Source: Dryocosmus kuriphilus
Lineage: Eukaryota > Arthropoda > Insecta > Hymenoptera > Cynipidae
DNA: 64,000 bases
Direction of reading: 5' to 3'
Assembly: GCA_038277395.1 (NCBI GenBank)
Contig: CM076192.1
Location: 132,629,570 to 132,693,569, forward strand
A program made the position numbers and the translations under genes. The notes beneath the pieces are model-generated. The model searched no databases. It was not told the origin of the DNA and worked only from the letters and a program-made list of their open reading frames with translations. Numbering within the stretch: position 1 is the first letter of the stretch; each line of letters opens with the position of its first letter. Below are positions 10,020 to 22,568 of this stretch, in pieces.

Positions 10020-10660
10020 TAAAATTATATAGTCCTTATCATGTTGTATGTGAAACATTTTAAAAATTAATCTTTCGTTTATATTAGTTTCTATTTCAGG
10101 AATCTGAACATTTTCTAAATTAAAATCAAAATCGTGTGCAAAATGATGAGCGTGCTTAGCAACAGCAGTACGTGTTTCATTGCTTTCAATAGAACTCTCA
10201 TATTCGTGCTTCCTAACACGTATAGTTCTGATAGTTTGACCAACGTATGATATTTTTCAGTCCATACATCTGCAGTTACATTTATTTTCTTTCTTAATTT
10301 TATCCTTAATGTTTTTTAAGCAATCTTTTTAAAGACTATTTTCAATAGAAAATGTTAATTGTAAATTACTTTTTTTTTTAATTCTAAAAAGGTATTTGCA
10401 GCGTTCTTCGATTTTTTTTTAAATTCTAATGGAAGAGCATTTTTAAGTAAAGTATTTTTAACAATATCTAAATTATTTTTATCGTATAGCTCCAGTTTCC
10501 GCTGGGTGAAAAATCGATTCCCTCCTTTACGATCGTAACTGCTATTGAACATTACATTAAACGGTTGAAAATCAAAAAGTTGATAATATAATGTCCCTGG
10601 AATTTTAAATGCTTGTGTTTGGAGGAAAATTTTTTTTTATTACAGAGATTTCTTGAGAAG
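10020..10660 (-). pseudogene. Penelope-like element fragment: RT thumb plus GIY-YIG endonuclease
   Basis: Reading right to left, a frame with SSYDRKGGNRFF and NNLDIVKNTLLKN (10,552-10,355) resembles the segment after the Penelope reverse-transcriptase palm. After a frame change there is a cysteine-rich 'NKCNCRCMD' and 'ISYVGQTIRTIRVRKHE', the YVG half and following Arg/His of a GIY-YIG nuclease. It ends with 'AHHFAHDFDFNLENV'. Penelope-like elements use this nuclease for target cleavage. A stop after CRCMD and frameshifts mark it as dead. It is 5'-truncated and lies next to the TA tract. Confidence 0.75.
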
Positions 10661-12795
10661 ATCGGAGTTCGTCTACTTGCTGCTAGGTCATAACTAGGAG
10701 ATTATTACTGACTCGATTTTTTCTTGCGATGAGGGAAAAAACTCAGTTACTCCATGTAATTTTTTTTACCCTTCTTAGCTTAGGACTTCCGGCTTCCGTT
10801 TCGAGGCTTACAAAATTTTGTGTACAGACATGCATAAAAATAATTTAAGAAAGTGCTTTGTAAAGGCACGTTTGTTTAAACATTTTTTGTTAATTTTGGC
10901 TTGAATTTGAATGGATGTATTTTTTAATATTTGTACTATCTTAGTGAATAATTCAGACATTTATTATAATATGATTGTTTAGAAATTATTTGTTCTTATC
11001 ATTTAAGATGTTATTTAAGTAAAAATTTGGTTATGAGTGCATTATGTGTAAGTGTTAAAAAATTTAAATTTAAATGCAATAATACAGATGATGACTAAAG
11101 GATAATTAAATATACGTAAGGAAATACTTTTTAAAACATGTTTTATTTTAAGCGAAGTCATTTACTCTTCCTAGATTTTTAAATTACAAAAAACTCAGTT
11201 AAAATTTAAATGTGGGAAACCTAGCATGTCAGTGAAAGTATAACAAGTGTAAAGTAAATAAAAAATTTGCAAGTATTAATCTTATCTCACCGCATGCAAA
11301 GATTAAGCAAAATCACATGAAAGCGATAAATCACATGAATGGGCGATAGTGCGGCCCATTGGTTGAATATAGTCATTTAACATTAAAAAAATTAAAAAGT
11401 GAAACAAAATCTTTTTCTGAAAATTTCCTATTTTTAGTATAATACGTTTTCCTTAATTTCCCTTTGAAAATTGCGTTTTCCTTCATTTCAATAATGATTG
11501 ATAATTATTCTGATTTTTACAGGATCTGACTTTTCAATGTACTGCATATTTTAATTATAATCTTTAAAAATGATAAAAGAACGAATATACTTTTCAGCCA
11601 AAACTATGAAAAAATCTGTTTATTACAATATTTTATTATCATAATTATTGTTTCGAAGTAATCATATTTTCTTTTCGAACTTTAAAATATACACCTTATT
11701 TTAAAAGGTCTACTTTCACCTTGCTAGATGACAAATCAATAATAAAGACTTATATACACAGTTTTTTTTTTGAAACTTGAAACTTAATTATTATTGTTTT
11801 CTAAGTTTCATTATATTCTATATAGGAACTGAAATATTCAAAAACTTTTAAAGTTACAGAATATGAAAAATCAACTATTGCGCCAGACTGTACTCGAATT
11901 TACTCAGCCAGATGACTCTTTCAACCCACGCAAGGAGCTACAAGATTTTTTTAAAACTCGTTATGACCTAATGACAAGTGCATGAACTCAGAACTTTTAA
12001 AGAAATTTGACGTAGGTCGATAAAATCCTTTTTTTCAATGAGAAAAATTGTGAAAAATTATTTATATTTTGCAAATACCTTGTACATGTATGAAGGAAGA
12101 GTCCCACGAAATCCCTACCTTCAGGCACCAAATTAAGATACCAAAGTTGAAGCCGAAGGTAAATAAAAAGATGTCATAACTAAGTTCATATTAAACTTAT
12201 TGCCTTGTTGATATCGCAGGTGATAGGTAACCTGGAAAAATGCTTATAGAGACAATTTAGGATCACTAGTAGCAAGAGAAAAATCCATAAAAATGAGGAA
12301 AAAATAATTCTTTCCTCTTATTTTTTAGTAGAAACCGTTAAATCTACAAAGAATTTAAAATAAACTTTTTATAACACCTCCATGATTTCTGCTCTTTTTC
12401 GTGCCTGCAGAGCGGGACCATAATCTCGTTTTCCGAGCGGTGTGAATAGAATCTACTTTCTAGTCACTAGGTAGTAAAAAAATGACGTCAACCAAAGAAT
12501 ATGGGTTCCATTCACGTCAGTGCTTAAATATTGGGTCGACTCGAGAACATGTTTCTTCATGGTCAAAGTCTGCAACAAGAATAGTACAGCGGATACACTA
12601 ACGAATAGCTTGTGTCGCCATCGCGCGGCAGTCATTGGAACTGCTATCCACACGCTTTAATTCAAATATTCTTTAGACCGTTTCGAAAAACGAAATTGAT
12701 TACACAATTATACACAATTATTTGTTTCAACCGGTTTCAACGTTTGAGTGCGTGTTTAATAGTGATTCAAACAGTTAATAAAATTTAATCTGTTC
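10661..12795. other. Unassigned AT-rich sequence
   Basis: About 2.1 kb without a recognised gene, element or RNA. The minus-strand frame 12,453-12,653 (66 codons) has no domain. The slightly GC-richer patch at 12,390-12,660 has no identity. Confidence 0.5.
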
Positions 12796-12975
12796 ATATT
12801 ACAAGAGATTACATAAGGTTACATGTGAATACAGGAGATTACATGGGATTACACTGGATTATAGGGATTACTAAGGATTGACAGGTATTATACTAGTAAT
12901 ATGGGATTATACAATATTACAGGGGATACACAAGATTACAGATATTATATGGGATGAAATGGGATTACCTGGAAG
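12796..12975. repeat. Degenerate 10-14-bp tandem array
   Basis: About fifteen variants of 'gattacatgg/gattacaagg' follow each other. Spacing is irregular, indicating an old simple-sequence array. Confidence 0.7.
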
Positions 12976-14999
12976 AGTATAAACAAGATTGCAAAGTGGT
13001 CCATACCTCGGATCATTACCTGAATATTAATTTGCCAAAGTAGCAAGATGTGACTTTCAGACATGTTCGAAAAAAATGGACTTTCAAAACCTCTTTCGTA
13101 TTTTCCGAATTCTTCTTTTTATTTATTAAAATTTTAATTTATTTAATTATGTGACAAGGTTTGGTACACTTATGCAAATATAAAATGTTTTTACAGTTGT
13201 TCTCAGTGGGAAACTTTTTCGAATGCTTAACGTCAAAAAAGCGAGTTTTTCTTTAAAAGCAAGGGCTACAAATTTTTATGTTTACATAATTTTATCAAAT
13301 TTGACAAGGGATTAAATAAATAAACATTTCCTTAAATAAAAAAGCAACAAAACAATTCAAAATTTGAAAGAAATGTTCAAAGTTCTTTTTTTGAAAATGT
13401 CCAAAAAACGCATAATATATTCTACTTTAGAAAATTAACTCCCTGGTTAATTAGTTAAACTAATACTCATTACAAAAATAAGGAAGCCTTAAAAAAGTAG
13501 CAATTCTTAAGTACCTATTTTTTCGGTCATTACAGCCATTCGAATGAAGTAAAAGATAAATCCTCCTTCTTTTTGTGTCATATCATTTTAAGCAAAACTT
13601 TGTAATGTAAATTATGTAATTTAAATTTAGTTTCATGTTCACTGTGTGATGGAATTAGGCCTTCCTTTCTGCATCTAATTAGAAAAGTAAGTTTCTCTTT
13701 TAATGACGTCAATCTTCTTTGAATATTGATCCAAGTCACCAATCGAAATCTTGTTTCGCAGTCGTATCTTTGTGCAGTATGAAGCAAAATGAATCCGAGT
13801 TCGAGTTGAATCGGATTAACTCGAATTGAAAATTCGGTTCAGACAAAAGTTTATTGTGGATCAATCCGAAATTCGGATTGATTCGAAATTGAAAATTTGA
13901 TTCGGATTTATACAGATTGACTCAGATTAACTTTCAAACATTTTGTATTGAACCATGAAAACTTTTTTCTGATTGATTTAGAATATTTCCGATTGTTTCA
14001 TATTGGCTTGGTTAGGATTCCTATTCGAAATTTTCGCGGCGGAGTTTCTGCAGAAATAATAAAACAAGGTCTTTATCTCATAGATTGAGATAAAGTTGGA
14101 CGAGCTGATACGCTTAAAATATTAACCCTACAATTTTTATTCTTCTGATGAGTCGAGTATAATATGTATGAGTCGGCTGAGCGAATCGGCAACTGTTACA
14201 ATTACGAGGCCCATTTATTCGTTCTTTTTTTTCTTCTTTTTTTGTTTTGTTTTTTACTTACCTTCATAGCATTTATACCAGAGGGAAATGGCCCATGTAG
14301 ACACACTGCGTATTATTCGTATGCATTACATACAGCGAATAATGCCCAGAGAAATGCCGACTCTATATGTATCGTCTACCTGTTAATGAAAACTGCGAGC
14401 AAATTAATGCCTCTGAATACCATTCCGGATATTCTTGAAAATATATTAAGCAGTGAAGTGGATTAAATTATACTGAGTCATCACAGATTTATGCAGGGAA
14501 TCTGCAATGCTTCAATGTACTGCTGCTATGAATCAATTATTATCAAGTATCAATTCTTCGAAATTTATTATCAGAATCTATGAGTCGTTATAATGCCGAT
14601 TTAGAGCAAATAATAAAGTTAACCGTTTTGGTAAAATATACATTTTTTTAAGATTATTTATTTTGTGTTCTTTAGAGTCAATTGAAAATTACAATGTTTC
14701 TTGCAAAAGTTAGAGATTTCTATCTCGAGGAAAAGTTCCTTCAACAGATTAGTCAGTCCTGCTATCTTACCTGATTAAATTGATGATTTACAAGAAAGAA
14801 TTGGAAAGTTAGCAGTTTTTTATTTACCTCAAAATTAAAACGATAGTTGGTAAGTTTTAGATAAAAAAATCAAACTGTTATTTCAATATCGCCGTAAAAA
14901 AAACGAATATTCTTGAGTAAAAATACGAAATAAAAAAAGACAGAAAAAAATAATTTCCGAGGGGTTGATCACTCAAGTATTCTTTGTATATTTAAGAAA
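12976..14999. other. Unassigned AT-rich sequence with an ATTCGGATT-rich patch
   Basis: At 13,790-13,950 variants of 'gattcggattgattcgaaa' recur irregularly. A 100-codon plus-strand frame at 14,164-14,466 has a hydrophobic Phe/Leu run and no known domain; whether it is coding is unsupported. Nothing else is recognised. Confidence 0.45.
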
Positions 15000-16080
15000 T
15001 ATTGCGTCAATATTCGAATGTATTCACAGATATTCATAATCTTCTTGATATTCCTGATATTCTTAAGTATTCCGAAGCATTCGAAAGAATTCCTAAATAC
15101 TCCGACGTATTCCCCAATATTCCTATGTATGCTCAAATATTTTCCCATATTCCTACATGTTTAAAGTGTTCCGTGATTTTTTAAAGATATATTCCGAAAT
15201 ATTCCTACGTATTCCTATAAAATTTCTGGATCTTATAATAAATTTTGAAACAACTTGTGAAAAATTGCCCTCAAACCTTTGAAATTTCCTTAAACTTGGT
15301 GTTCTTTGAAATCTATTAAAATCTTCAGAAACTCGTAAATCTTTTGATATTCCTTCAAATTTTTCTAATCCGTCGGAAACACATGAAATGCTTAAAACTT
15401 GCTTGAAATATTTTTCTTTCTTCTGGAACGCCTTGAAATCTTATTAAATCCTTTAGAATCAATAACATTCTTGAAAATCCTAAGAAATTCCTAAAATATT
15501 GTAAAATTATTTTAAAAGTTTTAAACTTTGATATCACTGAAAATCTTTTTTCATTGAAATCCTTGCAATTCCCTTGAACCATTTTAATTTCCTTAAAAAT
15601 TTGAAACTCCTCGCAGATCCTATAAGATTCCTTGATCTTGTGCAATCCTCTGAAATTCTTTTATTAAGTTGAAGTCTCTATAAATCCTTAAAGTCTTTTA
15701 ATTTCTTAGAAAACTCACTAATATCCCTTGGAATCTTTAAAAGTTCTACAAAATTCTTTAAAATCCCTTGAAATTTTGATACATACTTTGAAAGTTGAAT
15801 ATTTAAATTTCTTCTGGAATCCCTTGAAATCTTTTTAAACTCCTTAAAATCAATAATATCCTTGAAAATCCTACGAAATCCTTTAAATCTTGTAAAATCC
15901 ATTAAAAATTTTTTAACTTTGGATTCATTAAAAATTTTATTTCTTTAAAATCCTTTAAAGTTCCTTGAAACTTTCTAAATTCCTTAAAAATTTTTCAATC
16001 CTCAGAGATTCTACAAAACCCCTTGATCTTGTGAAATCCTTTGAAATATCTTGAAAAAAAATCTCCAAAAATGTTTGAAA
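15000..16080. repeat. Two adjacent degenerate tandem arrays
   Basis: At 15,000-15,225 the word 'tattcctaa/atattc' recurs about every 10-15 bases. At 15,240-16,080 variants of 'ccttgaaatcttttaaat' recur about every 20-30 bases, with a partial longer-range duplication: 15,420-15,530 resembles 15,800-15,900. The antisense open frames here (15,355-15,902) are products of the repeat. Confidence 0.65.
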
Positions 16081-16241
16081 TTATTTAAAAACCTTTATGT
16101 CCGATAGGCTTTTGGATCACTGGAAGGAAAAATTGGCAAGGTAGAACAATTTTTATGTTTATTGTAATATGTATGATATATGAAAATTATGCTAAAAGAT
16201 TAACTATTTATGTATAATAAATTCAAAATGGGCATGCAACT

Positions 16242-16242
<1 letters not shown>

Positions 16243-16294
<52 letters not shown>
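16243..16294. repeat. (CT)n microsatellite
   Basis: A CT dinucleotide tract of about 50 bp, broken by one 'cg'. Confidence 0.95.
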
Positions 16295-16298
<4 letters not shown>

Positions 16299-16689
16299 CA
16301 CTTCTCAACTTCCCCTCACTCTGCGTGCGAAGTCCATTGTGCCGAAGGAGTATAAGATGTAATCCTAAGGTCACAAAATTCATTCAATCCCACAAAATCA
16401 ATAAACACACATTAGTTCGCTTTCGAAGGTAGCTAATTGATAAAAGTGCAAAAACGAGTGCGGGAGTATTTTATCAAATCACAGTTTTTTTTACTTATTC
16501 CTATATATATATATATATATCCGCTCTGTTTAAAGGACCAAATGTTTCTGAACGAGCGATTTTTTCGGAGGTCCTATAGTATACGACTATTTAAAAATAG
16601 AGTTGGCATTACGAAGGGGGACTCTAGCAGTAAGAAAATTCGTGACGAACCACTCGGGCTGACACAATAATGATCGTCTACGGACGGCT

Positions 16690-17770
16690 ATCCACATTTC
16701 TCAGAAATTATTTCCGTTTTATGACGGGGTCGTAGATTTTAGAGAGTTTGTCCACATCAGTTCTCAAATTAACTGCATTCTTATTATGGCTGCAATGTGA
16801 CACAATTTCAAGTACCAGACGTTTACGAAGATGGTATTCATTTGCCAAAGTTTTGTCATTTTCAAAATCGAAAGAATGGTCTTTTTGTATTATATGTTTC
16901 GTGAGCGCGGTCTGTTTGTTGCGTTCATTATTTATATCTTTTAAGTATCTTCTTTTACCCTAAAACCCAAAGGATATTTCATTTGCCCGATATAAACTAC
17001 TTTATAATTTATAATTATAATACCGTAAACAATATTAAGATTGTCCAAACGATTTAATTTATGTTTGGTCGGTCTCAAGGCGGTTGCAAGATCTCTCTTA
17101 TTTTTGAACGCCGTAGTTATATCATAATTTCGAAAGATTCTCGCGATCCGTTCCGATAATACTTCTAATTGTAAGTAAGGAATGCTAATACAAAATCTAT
17201 TTTCAACATTTTGAACTGTTTGATCATCGATGCGTTGTTCTCTTTTTGTGCCAATTCATTTAATCTGAGATTTATATTTTCTCTAATATATTGTTGCGAG
17301 AAAAAGTTATCAATCAGTGTATCCTCCACCAGTTGCAAATTATCCTGATGAAATTGTTTACCGAAAAGTAACAGCGCTCTGTCTACCATATTATAAATCA
17401 CACTTTTTTTGTATTTTTGACGGTGGTTTGAATCGAAATTTAATCATCTTACTGACCACGTTGGTTTGCGTTACCAGTTGCAGATTATTTTTTGATCTAA
17501 CGTAAAATTAGTACCAAAACTTTTGTAATTAAATGTTTGTAAAACGCGATCTGTTTCGCTTTGCGGAAGCGTTAAGAAAACGTCATCGAAATATCTAAAG
17601 TACAACGGTACTTGGAAGCCTAATTTTGGTAAAGTTATTTTCTCTAAATCATCCATGACAATGTCCGCTAAAATTGGGCAGAGGGATGAGCCCATTGGGA
17701 ACACTATTTTTCGGTAGTAGGTTATACCTTTGAAAATTGAAGTCAATATACTCAAGAGATAATCGAAGTC
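16690..17770 (-). pseudogene. Penelope-like element A (RT plus GIY-YIG), 5'-truncated
   Basis: Read on the minus strand, it opens inside the RT palm: PMGSSLCPILADIVMDDLE (about 17,700), then YFRYFDDVF with the FDD catalytic pair (about 17,590), and a thumb with MVDRALLLFGKQFHQDNLQ (17,401-17,165). The endonuclease follows with NIVYGI and VVYIGQ (about 17,010-16,960), then DHSFDFENDKTLANE and the C-terminal 'VNLRTDVDKLSKIYDP' before a stop near 16,690. Penelope-like elements prime reverse transcription at target ends. Frameshifts near 17,470 and 17,165 break it. The RT start is replaced by the end of element B. Confidence 0.85.
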
Positions 17771-18680
17771 CCTCTTCTTTAAATCGATATTTATACTATT
17801 CGAATTTCTTTTAATGTGAATCATCAGAAATTAAACGTTTTTCATAACTTGATTTAAAATCTAATACCTTGGCGTTACTCCCGAGTTCTTAAAAGTCTTT
17901 TCCTTTCACCTGCATAAGAAGCATCGCAGTTTTTGCACGTAATTTTATAAACGAAATTAGTACGGTCCCATTTTTCAGTGAAATCTTTACCGAGTTTTAT
18001 AATCAAAATTAAAGAAAGCTTTAAGTAAAGGTGTCGTCACTATATTGGCTTTTTAAAGAGTAGTGGACGATTTATAAAAAACGTTCCTTATGAATGAAAG
18101 ACAAACTTTCGGTCGTTGCGCAAAATTTCGGTTACGTGAATCGTAATTTTCTTTTGTATTTGGTAAATATTTTATTATAATCATTCGGGTTTTTTATCTT
18201 CTTTAATACGCGTAGCAGGATAATCATCTTTGAGTAAGATTTGGATTACAATTTTAAGATTTTGACAATGGCATTGCTTGGGAGAGAACTTAATTGCCCT
18301 ATCGATAAGATTGAATACAATATTTCTTTTCATTTGTATTGGATAACCTGAAAATAGTTGATGGTTCTGTTTGATGAAGTAGGGTTTTGATACCAATTAG
18401 TAATAATTATATTGTTTTCTCTGATCAGAGTAAAATCTACAAAACTAATACCATTGATATTTTTCAATTCAGAAATAAATTGAAGATTTTGATTGAAGGA
18501 ATTAAAGGTATCGATCTCAATATTATTCTGATCCTTCTTAATACACAGAATGGTATCATACACACAGCGATAGTAAAAACGAGGAACACAACCATAAGTA
18601 TTTTTTAACTTTTTTAAACAACTAGTTTCTAGGTCCCCGAGATATTTGATATACAGTGTGATCAAAAACGAAGTAAGTGT
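17771..18680 (-). pseudogene. Penelope-like element B, 5'-truncated, joined head-to-tail to A
   Basis: The minus-strand frame 18,665-18,330 holds YRCVYDTILCIKKDQN (a degenerate RT YVDD region), NGISFVDFTLIRENN and WYQNPTSSNRTINYFQ, followed by NLIDRAIKFSPKQCH. Further left is a GIY-YIG start, 'FVYKITCKNCDASY' (about 17,950), with loss of the central nuclease. The C-terminal 'HIKRNSNSIN' segment ends at about 17,775, where A begins. The same family occurs on the plus strand at 23,389-23,885. Several frameshifts and stops are present. Confidence 0.8.
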
Positions 18681-19089
18681 TATCGAAAAGACACTAGGTA
18701 CAACTGTTGTATTGAATCTGGTTAGTAGGGATATAAAGTTGTCTTCTTCTTTATTAATAATGTTCCACTCAGGTTTGACGTGGCTTACGTTTCTTACAAA
18801 ATTACCCCTTTAGCAATATTTTATATTAACTTAAAATTCTATTTACAGATTACATTCTACTTCCTTACATCTATATATCTACTACTATTTTATATCCTAG
18901 CGCAATTAAAACTAACGGGCGAATGATCGAGTGAGCGAAAGAGGCTTGTGAGCGAGAGCAAATGAAAACTAACGAATAAGAGAGCAAGCAACAGTGCAGC
19001 CGCAACTTAGTTTACTTATGCAATTCACTATTATTATCTACATTATTAAAGCTTCTTCGTTTCCGCTTCCTTTCACTTCCATTCTACTT
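18681..19089. other. Unassigned sequence between Penelope and non-LTR relics
   Basis: About 400 bp with no identified domain. It may include more 5' sequence of element B. Confidence 0.4.
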
Positions 19090-20552
19090 AAACCTTTCCA
19101 ATTTCTACACATTCACTCTCACTCTGCATTCTCTATTCTTCTGCTCTTCCCAATACAATATTCCTTCCCTTACTTCGTTTCCCAATCTAAATCTTGTTAT
19201 TCTTGCCCATATCTCCTCCCCCATCCCTTTTATAAATACTTTGGTAGTCCTTCCTTTTTTATCTCTTATACCATTTATTATATTTTGATTCCTTAACAAA
19301 CCCCTATCTTTCTATTAGTTCTTTTTCTCTGTCTCTTTTCTCCAATTCTTCATACTTTACTCCATGTCCATCTCCGATATCTCTATCCCCAAAGAACTCC
19401 TTTCTTCCTTTTCCCCATTTTGTTAGTTCTATCGCCCTCTCTCTCCTTTCTTCTATCTCCCTCAAGCACTCCCTCGCTATATCCCCACCTTCCCTCTCTT
19501 GGCTTCTCAACAAACTTAATACCCTCTTTCCCGCTATAGTACTCAATTTATCCCTTTGTGTTCTTTCTCTCACCATATATCCCGATATCCTCCAGTCTAC
19601 TCCTAGCGTCCACCTTATATACCTTTCTTGTAGGCTCTCAATATCTTCCCTTTACTTCCATCCCTGTAGCTCTGCTCCGTAGCCGGAAACCGGCCATACA
19701 GCGTATAAAACAACCACACTCTCCTTCCCCAATCTTTTTCTAACCTTCTTTTTCCCATTCCCCATGTCCGATTGCTACTTTTTTTGTCCTTTCTCTTATG
19801 TGAGCTCTGTGATCTCCATTGGTTTGCAAAATATATCCCAAATATCTAAACTCCTTTACTTCCTCTATCTTCACTCCCTTCTATTTTCCTGTCTATTCTT
19901 TTTTTCTTCACCCTCCGTTTCTATATCTCACTATATTTGTCTTTTTCTACATTTATTTTCAACTTTTTCCCATTCAGGTATTTCTCCAATCTTATAATTA
20001 AGGCCATCATCCCTTGCTGATTCTCCGACATGACTTACTATATCGTCTGGGTACCCCAGTGTATATATATTTTCTTTTCCCATCTTAACTCCTCCCCAGC
20101 CTTTTTTCTTCATTTAATCTTCCAAGTCTGAAATTAATATGTTAAATAAAAACTGGTTTAAAGGACAACCTTGTGCTACTATTCTCGCAACCAGTAATTG
20201 TCTCCAATTTAGTCTGCTACCTTTACCCTGCTTTTTAAAAAAAAATTTCCGATAATCTCTTTACTAATCCCTCTCTTATCCTCTTTCTTACCATAATTTG
20301 TTCAATGTCTTCTCGATCCAGTGACTCAAATGCCGCTTTTAAATCCACAAACATTGATATCATTCCCCCTGTCTTCGTTTCAATCCTTTTATTTACCAGA
20401 TAATTCAAAACATATAAGTTATCCATCACTCCCATTCCAAAGGAATGGTTTAGGAAACTAAACCCTGTTTTATTCCCTGGTACTATCTTTTTTTCTTCAA
20501 CCTCTTTTTTCAACTTCTCCGATAAAAAAGTCTCATGTAGATTATATAATGT
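19090..20552 (-). pseudogene. Non-LTR retrotransposon, RT and C-terminal part
   Basis: Minus-strand reading gives, in order: EKLKKEVEEKKIVPGNKTGF and FGMGVMDNLYVLNYLVN (fingers), SMFVDLKAAFESLDR (palm, catalytic Asp, 20,345), YTLGYPDDIV (YADD box with Pro, 20,060), then the C-terminal SLQERYIRWTLGVDWR (19,600), and EIWARITRFRLGNEVREG (19,210). This order matches insect non-LTR reverse transcriptases, which copy their RNA at a nicked target. Frameshifts and stops separate the pieces. It continues upstream at 22,569-23,388 beyond an insertion. The clade is not resolved. Confidence 0.8.
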
Positions 20553-22568
20553 GTGAGTCGGATTTTTGCCTCCTACATAAATTTCCCACTGAGTTAAAAA
20601 GCTCGAATCAATTCCATTTTCTTTCAAATCTATCCAAAAAAAATCATGGCCGCCAGTCAATGGCGAAGCTCGGCACCAATTACGACCGTCTCGCTATTCA
20701 CAAATTTGTAAACTAACGATATGCCAAAGAAGTTCAAATCTTTATCATCAAAAAACTATCTGCGACTCTTATTTTAGGGGAAAGGTTCGCCCAACCACAA
20801 ATAAGCTGGAGGCCAACATTCAAGGTTAACACCAATTTTCTTTATTTTCGCACACAACGTAGAAAATTCACAACTTAAGAAGCGTAACGTTAAAAAAAAG
20901 GAAATTTTACAGAACACCCATACAATTTACCTGAAAAATTACGAAGTCTGACAAGTGGCTCCAAGTGTCGAGGAATCAAAAAGAACATGTCAAAACTGCT
21001 CGTGATCGCAAGCTACCGACAAGAAAACGAATGTGAAAATACCCCAATCGTGCCATGTTAAAACCTATCGTGGTCGGTTCCCCCAAAAAAATGTCTAAAG
21101 AGAAAACACATCAAATGACACCGACCACGAGACGAGATTCTACACAAATCAGAATTGCATTCCCGGGGATTCTAACTCTCGCGGAACAGTTTAAGGGATC
21201 ACCAGCCGACGAGAGTAAAAAGAACTTGACTTTATCGCGAAACGAACGGGGCAACACTCCGACGCATGGCCGATCGTTATGGCGGTACTACAAAATGCTG
21301 CTTCGAACTCTAGAAACCACTACACCAGAACCACCGGCCAGAAATCAAACTCACATACCTTATCCAAATGGTAAAAATTATCCCCGCCTTAAAAATCCAT
21401 GATTATCTACGGCAATCTTACAATTTTTGGCAATACACTTTCTCACTCCAATTCAGCGTTGCAACGTTCGGAACGAGAGTTACAGGTCGTGGAGCGTCGA
21501 GTCCTCAGGTGCGTCCAGCCCGCGGGAATGGATCCAGCCATTGGGAGCGCTCCTTCCGCCTGGCTCGCAGTCGTCCGCCCATCGCAGTGCTTCTTGTCAA
21601 TCGGGTCCACTATCTTAACGGGAAGTGATGTCGGTACTTATGGCGGCAACATAGGAGAAACATTTGATTAATGAAAGGGCCCTACGGTTCTGAGAGAGTT
21701 ATTTTTCTATTGATCTAATCCCACTCAGAATCTTTGATCGAAATTGGAAAAGGGTTTTAAATAAGCGACAGGTTAACCCCTTCTGGCGCCATTTGCCGCT
21801 ACGGTGTTTCTGGGTTCAGCCAATGAGAGCGTTCTTTTCGTCCGGGTCCCGGTCATCCACCAATTACAGCCTCCCGCTTGGTTGAGCGCGTAGTCTTGGC
21901 TTGAGAGCCGTACCGAACTTCTGGCGGCAACACAAAGAGAGATTGTTTTAAATGCGAGAACTCAATAATTCCGAGAGGCTAATTTTTCACGTCTTTTTGC
22001 TCCACTCAGAATCTTTAACGTTAATTTACACACAACAGACAAATTATAGAATCTGAAGCTTTCGCCGCCTTCAGCGTCCTCTACTACTTCCGGGTTTCCG
22101 GTAGTGCCATGAAAGTCTCGTTACTGACTACTGATTGGTGGATCGGTCTGTTTCTCCTCCAGCTGCCGACGGTGCGTCCCTCTAGCTTTGGGGAACCTCA
22201 ATCAACGTTGACCGACCGTTGTGGCGGAAAGAGACACACTCCACTGTGGTATCTCTTCTCTCGGTTCCTCCCACGGTCGAGCAACCCTGGCCAGTCCACG
22301 TACCGCGGGGCCGGTGTTTAAAGTCCAGTGGACATGTCGAAGTCCTCTCTCATCGCCGCTCGGATGGTTCACGTGCAAGCTTACAAAACAAACCAAAGTT
22401 TGAGTGCCGTTACAAATTTTCGTCGAGAGTGCCCCCGAGAAGTTGGACCCTCGCTCCAAACGTCCTAGCCATATTTACAAGGAGGAATTCCCTTTTATTT
22501 TACCCCGAAGCCAGTAGGGGGAATTGTTGACGTCTCAACAACAAAAATGTGACAGGTGAGACTTGCAC
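20553..22568. mobile_element. GC-richer 2-kb insertion splitting the non-LTR element
   Basis: It separates RT residues that are contiguous in the family: one flank ends at 'GVTLMPIF' (about 22,570), the other resumes 'TLYNLHETFLSEKL' (about 20,552). Composition is clearly richer in GC than the surroundings. Within it, 21,450-22,310 holds two to three diverged tandem units of about 300 bp with the shared words 'ggcggcaaca', 'ccactcagaatcttt' and 'ccaatgagagcg'. A 115-codon plus-strand frame (21,055-21,402) has no known domain. Near 22,508 'agtagggggaattgttgac' resembles a polypurine tract followed by an LTR start, so an LTR retrotransposon remnant is possible but unproven. Confidence 0.6.

Noticed and set aside
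22109..22530. Overlapping ORFs of 60-103 codons in the GC-richer insertion
   Set aside because: Several frames on both strands are open over the same bases because of lower stop-codon frequency; none shows a domain or consistent composition.
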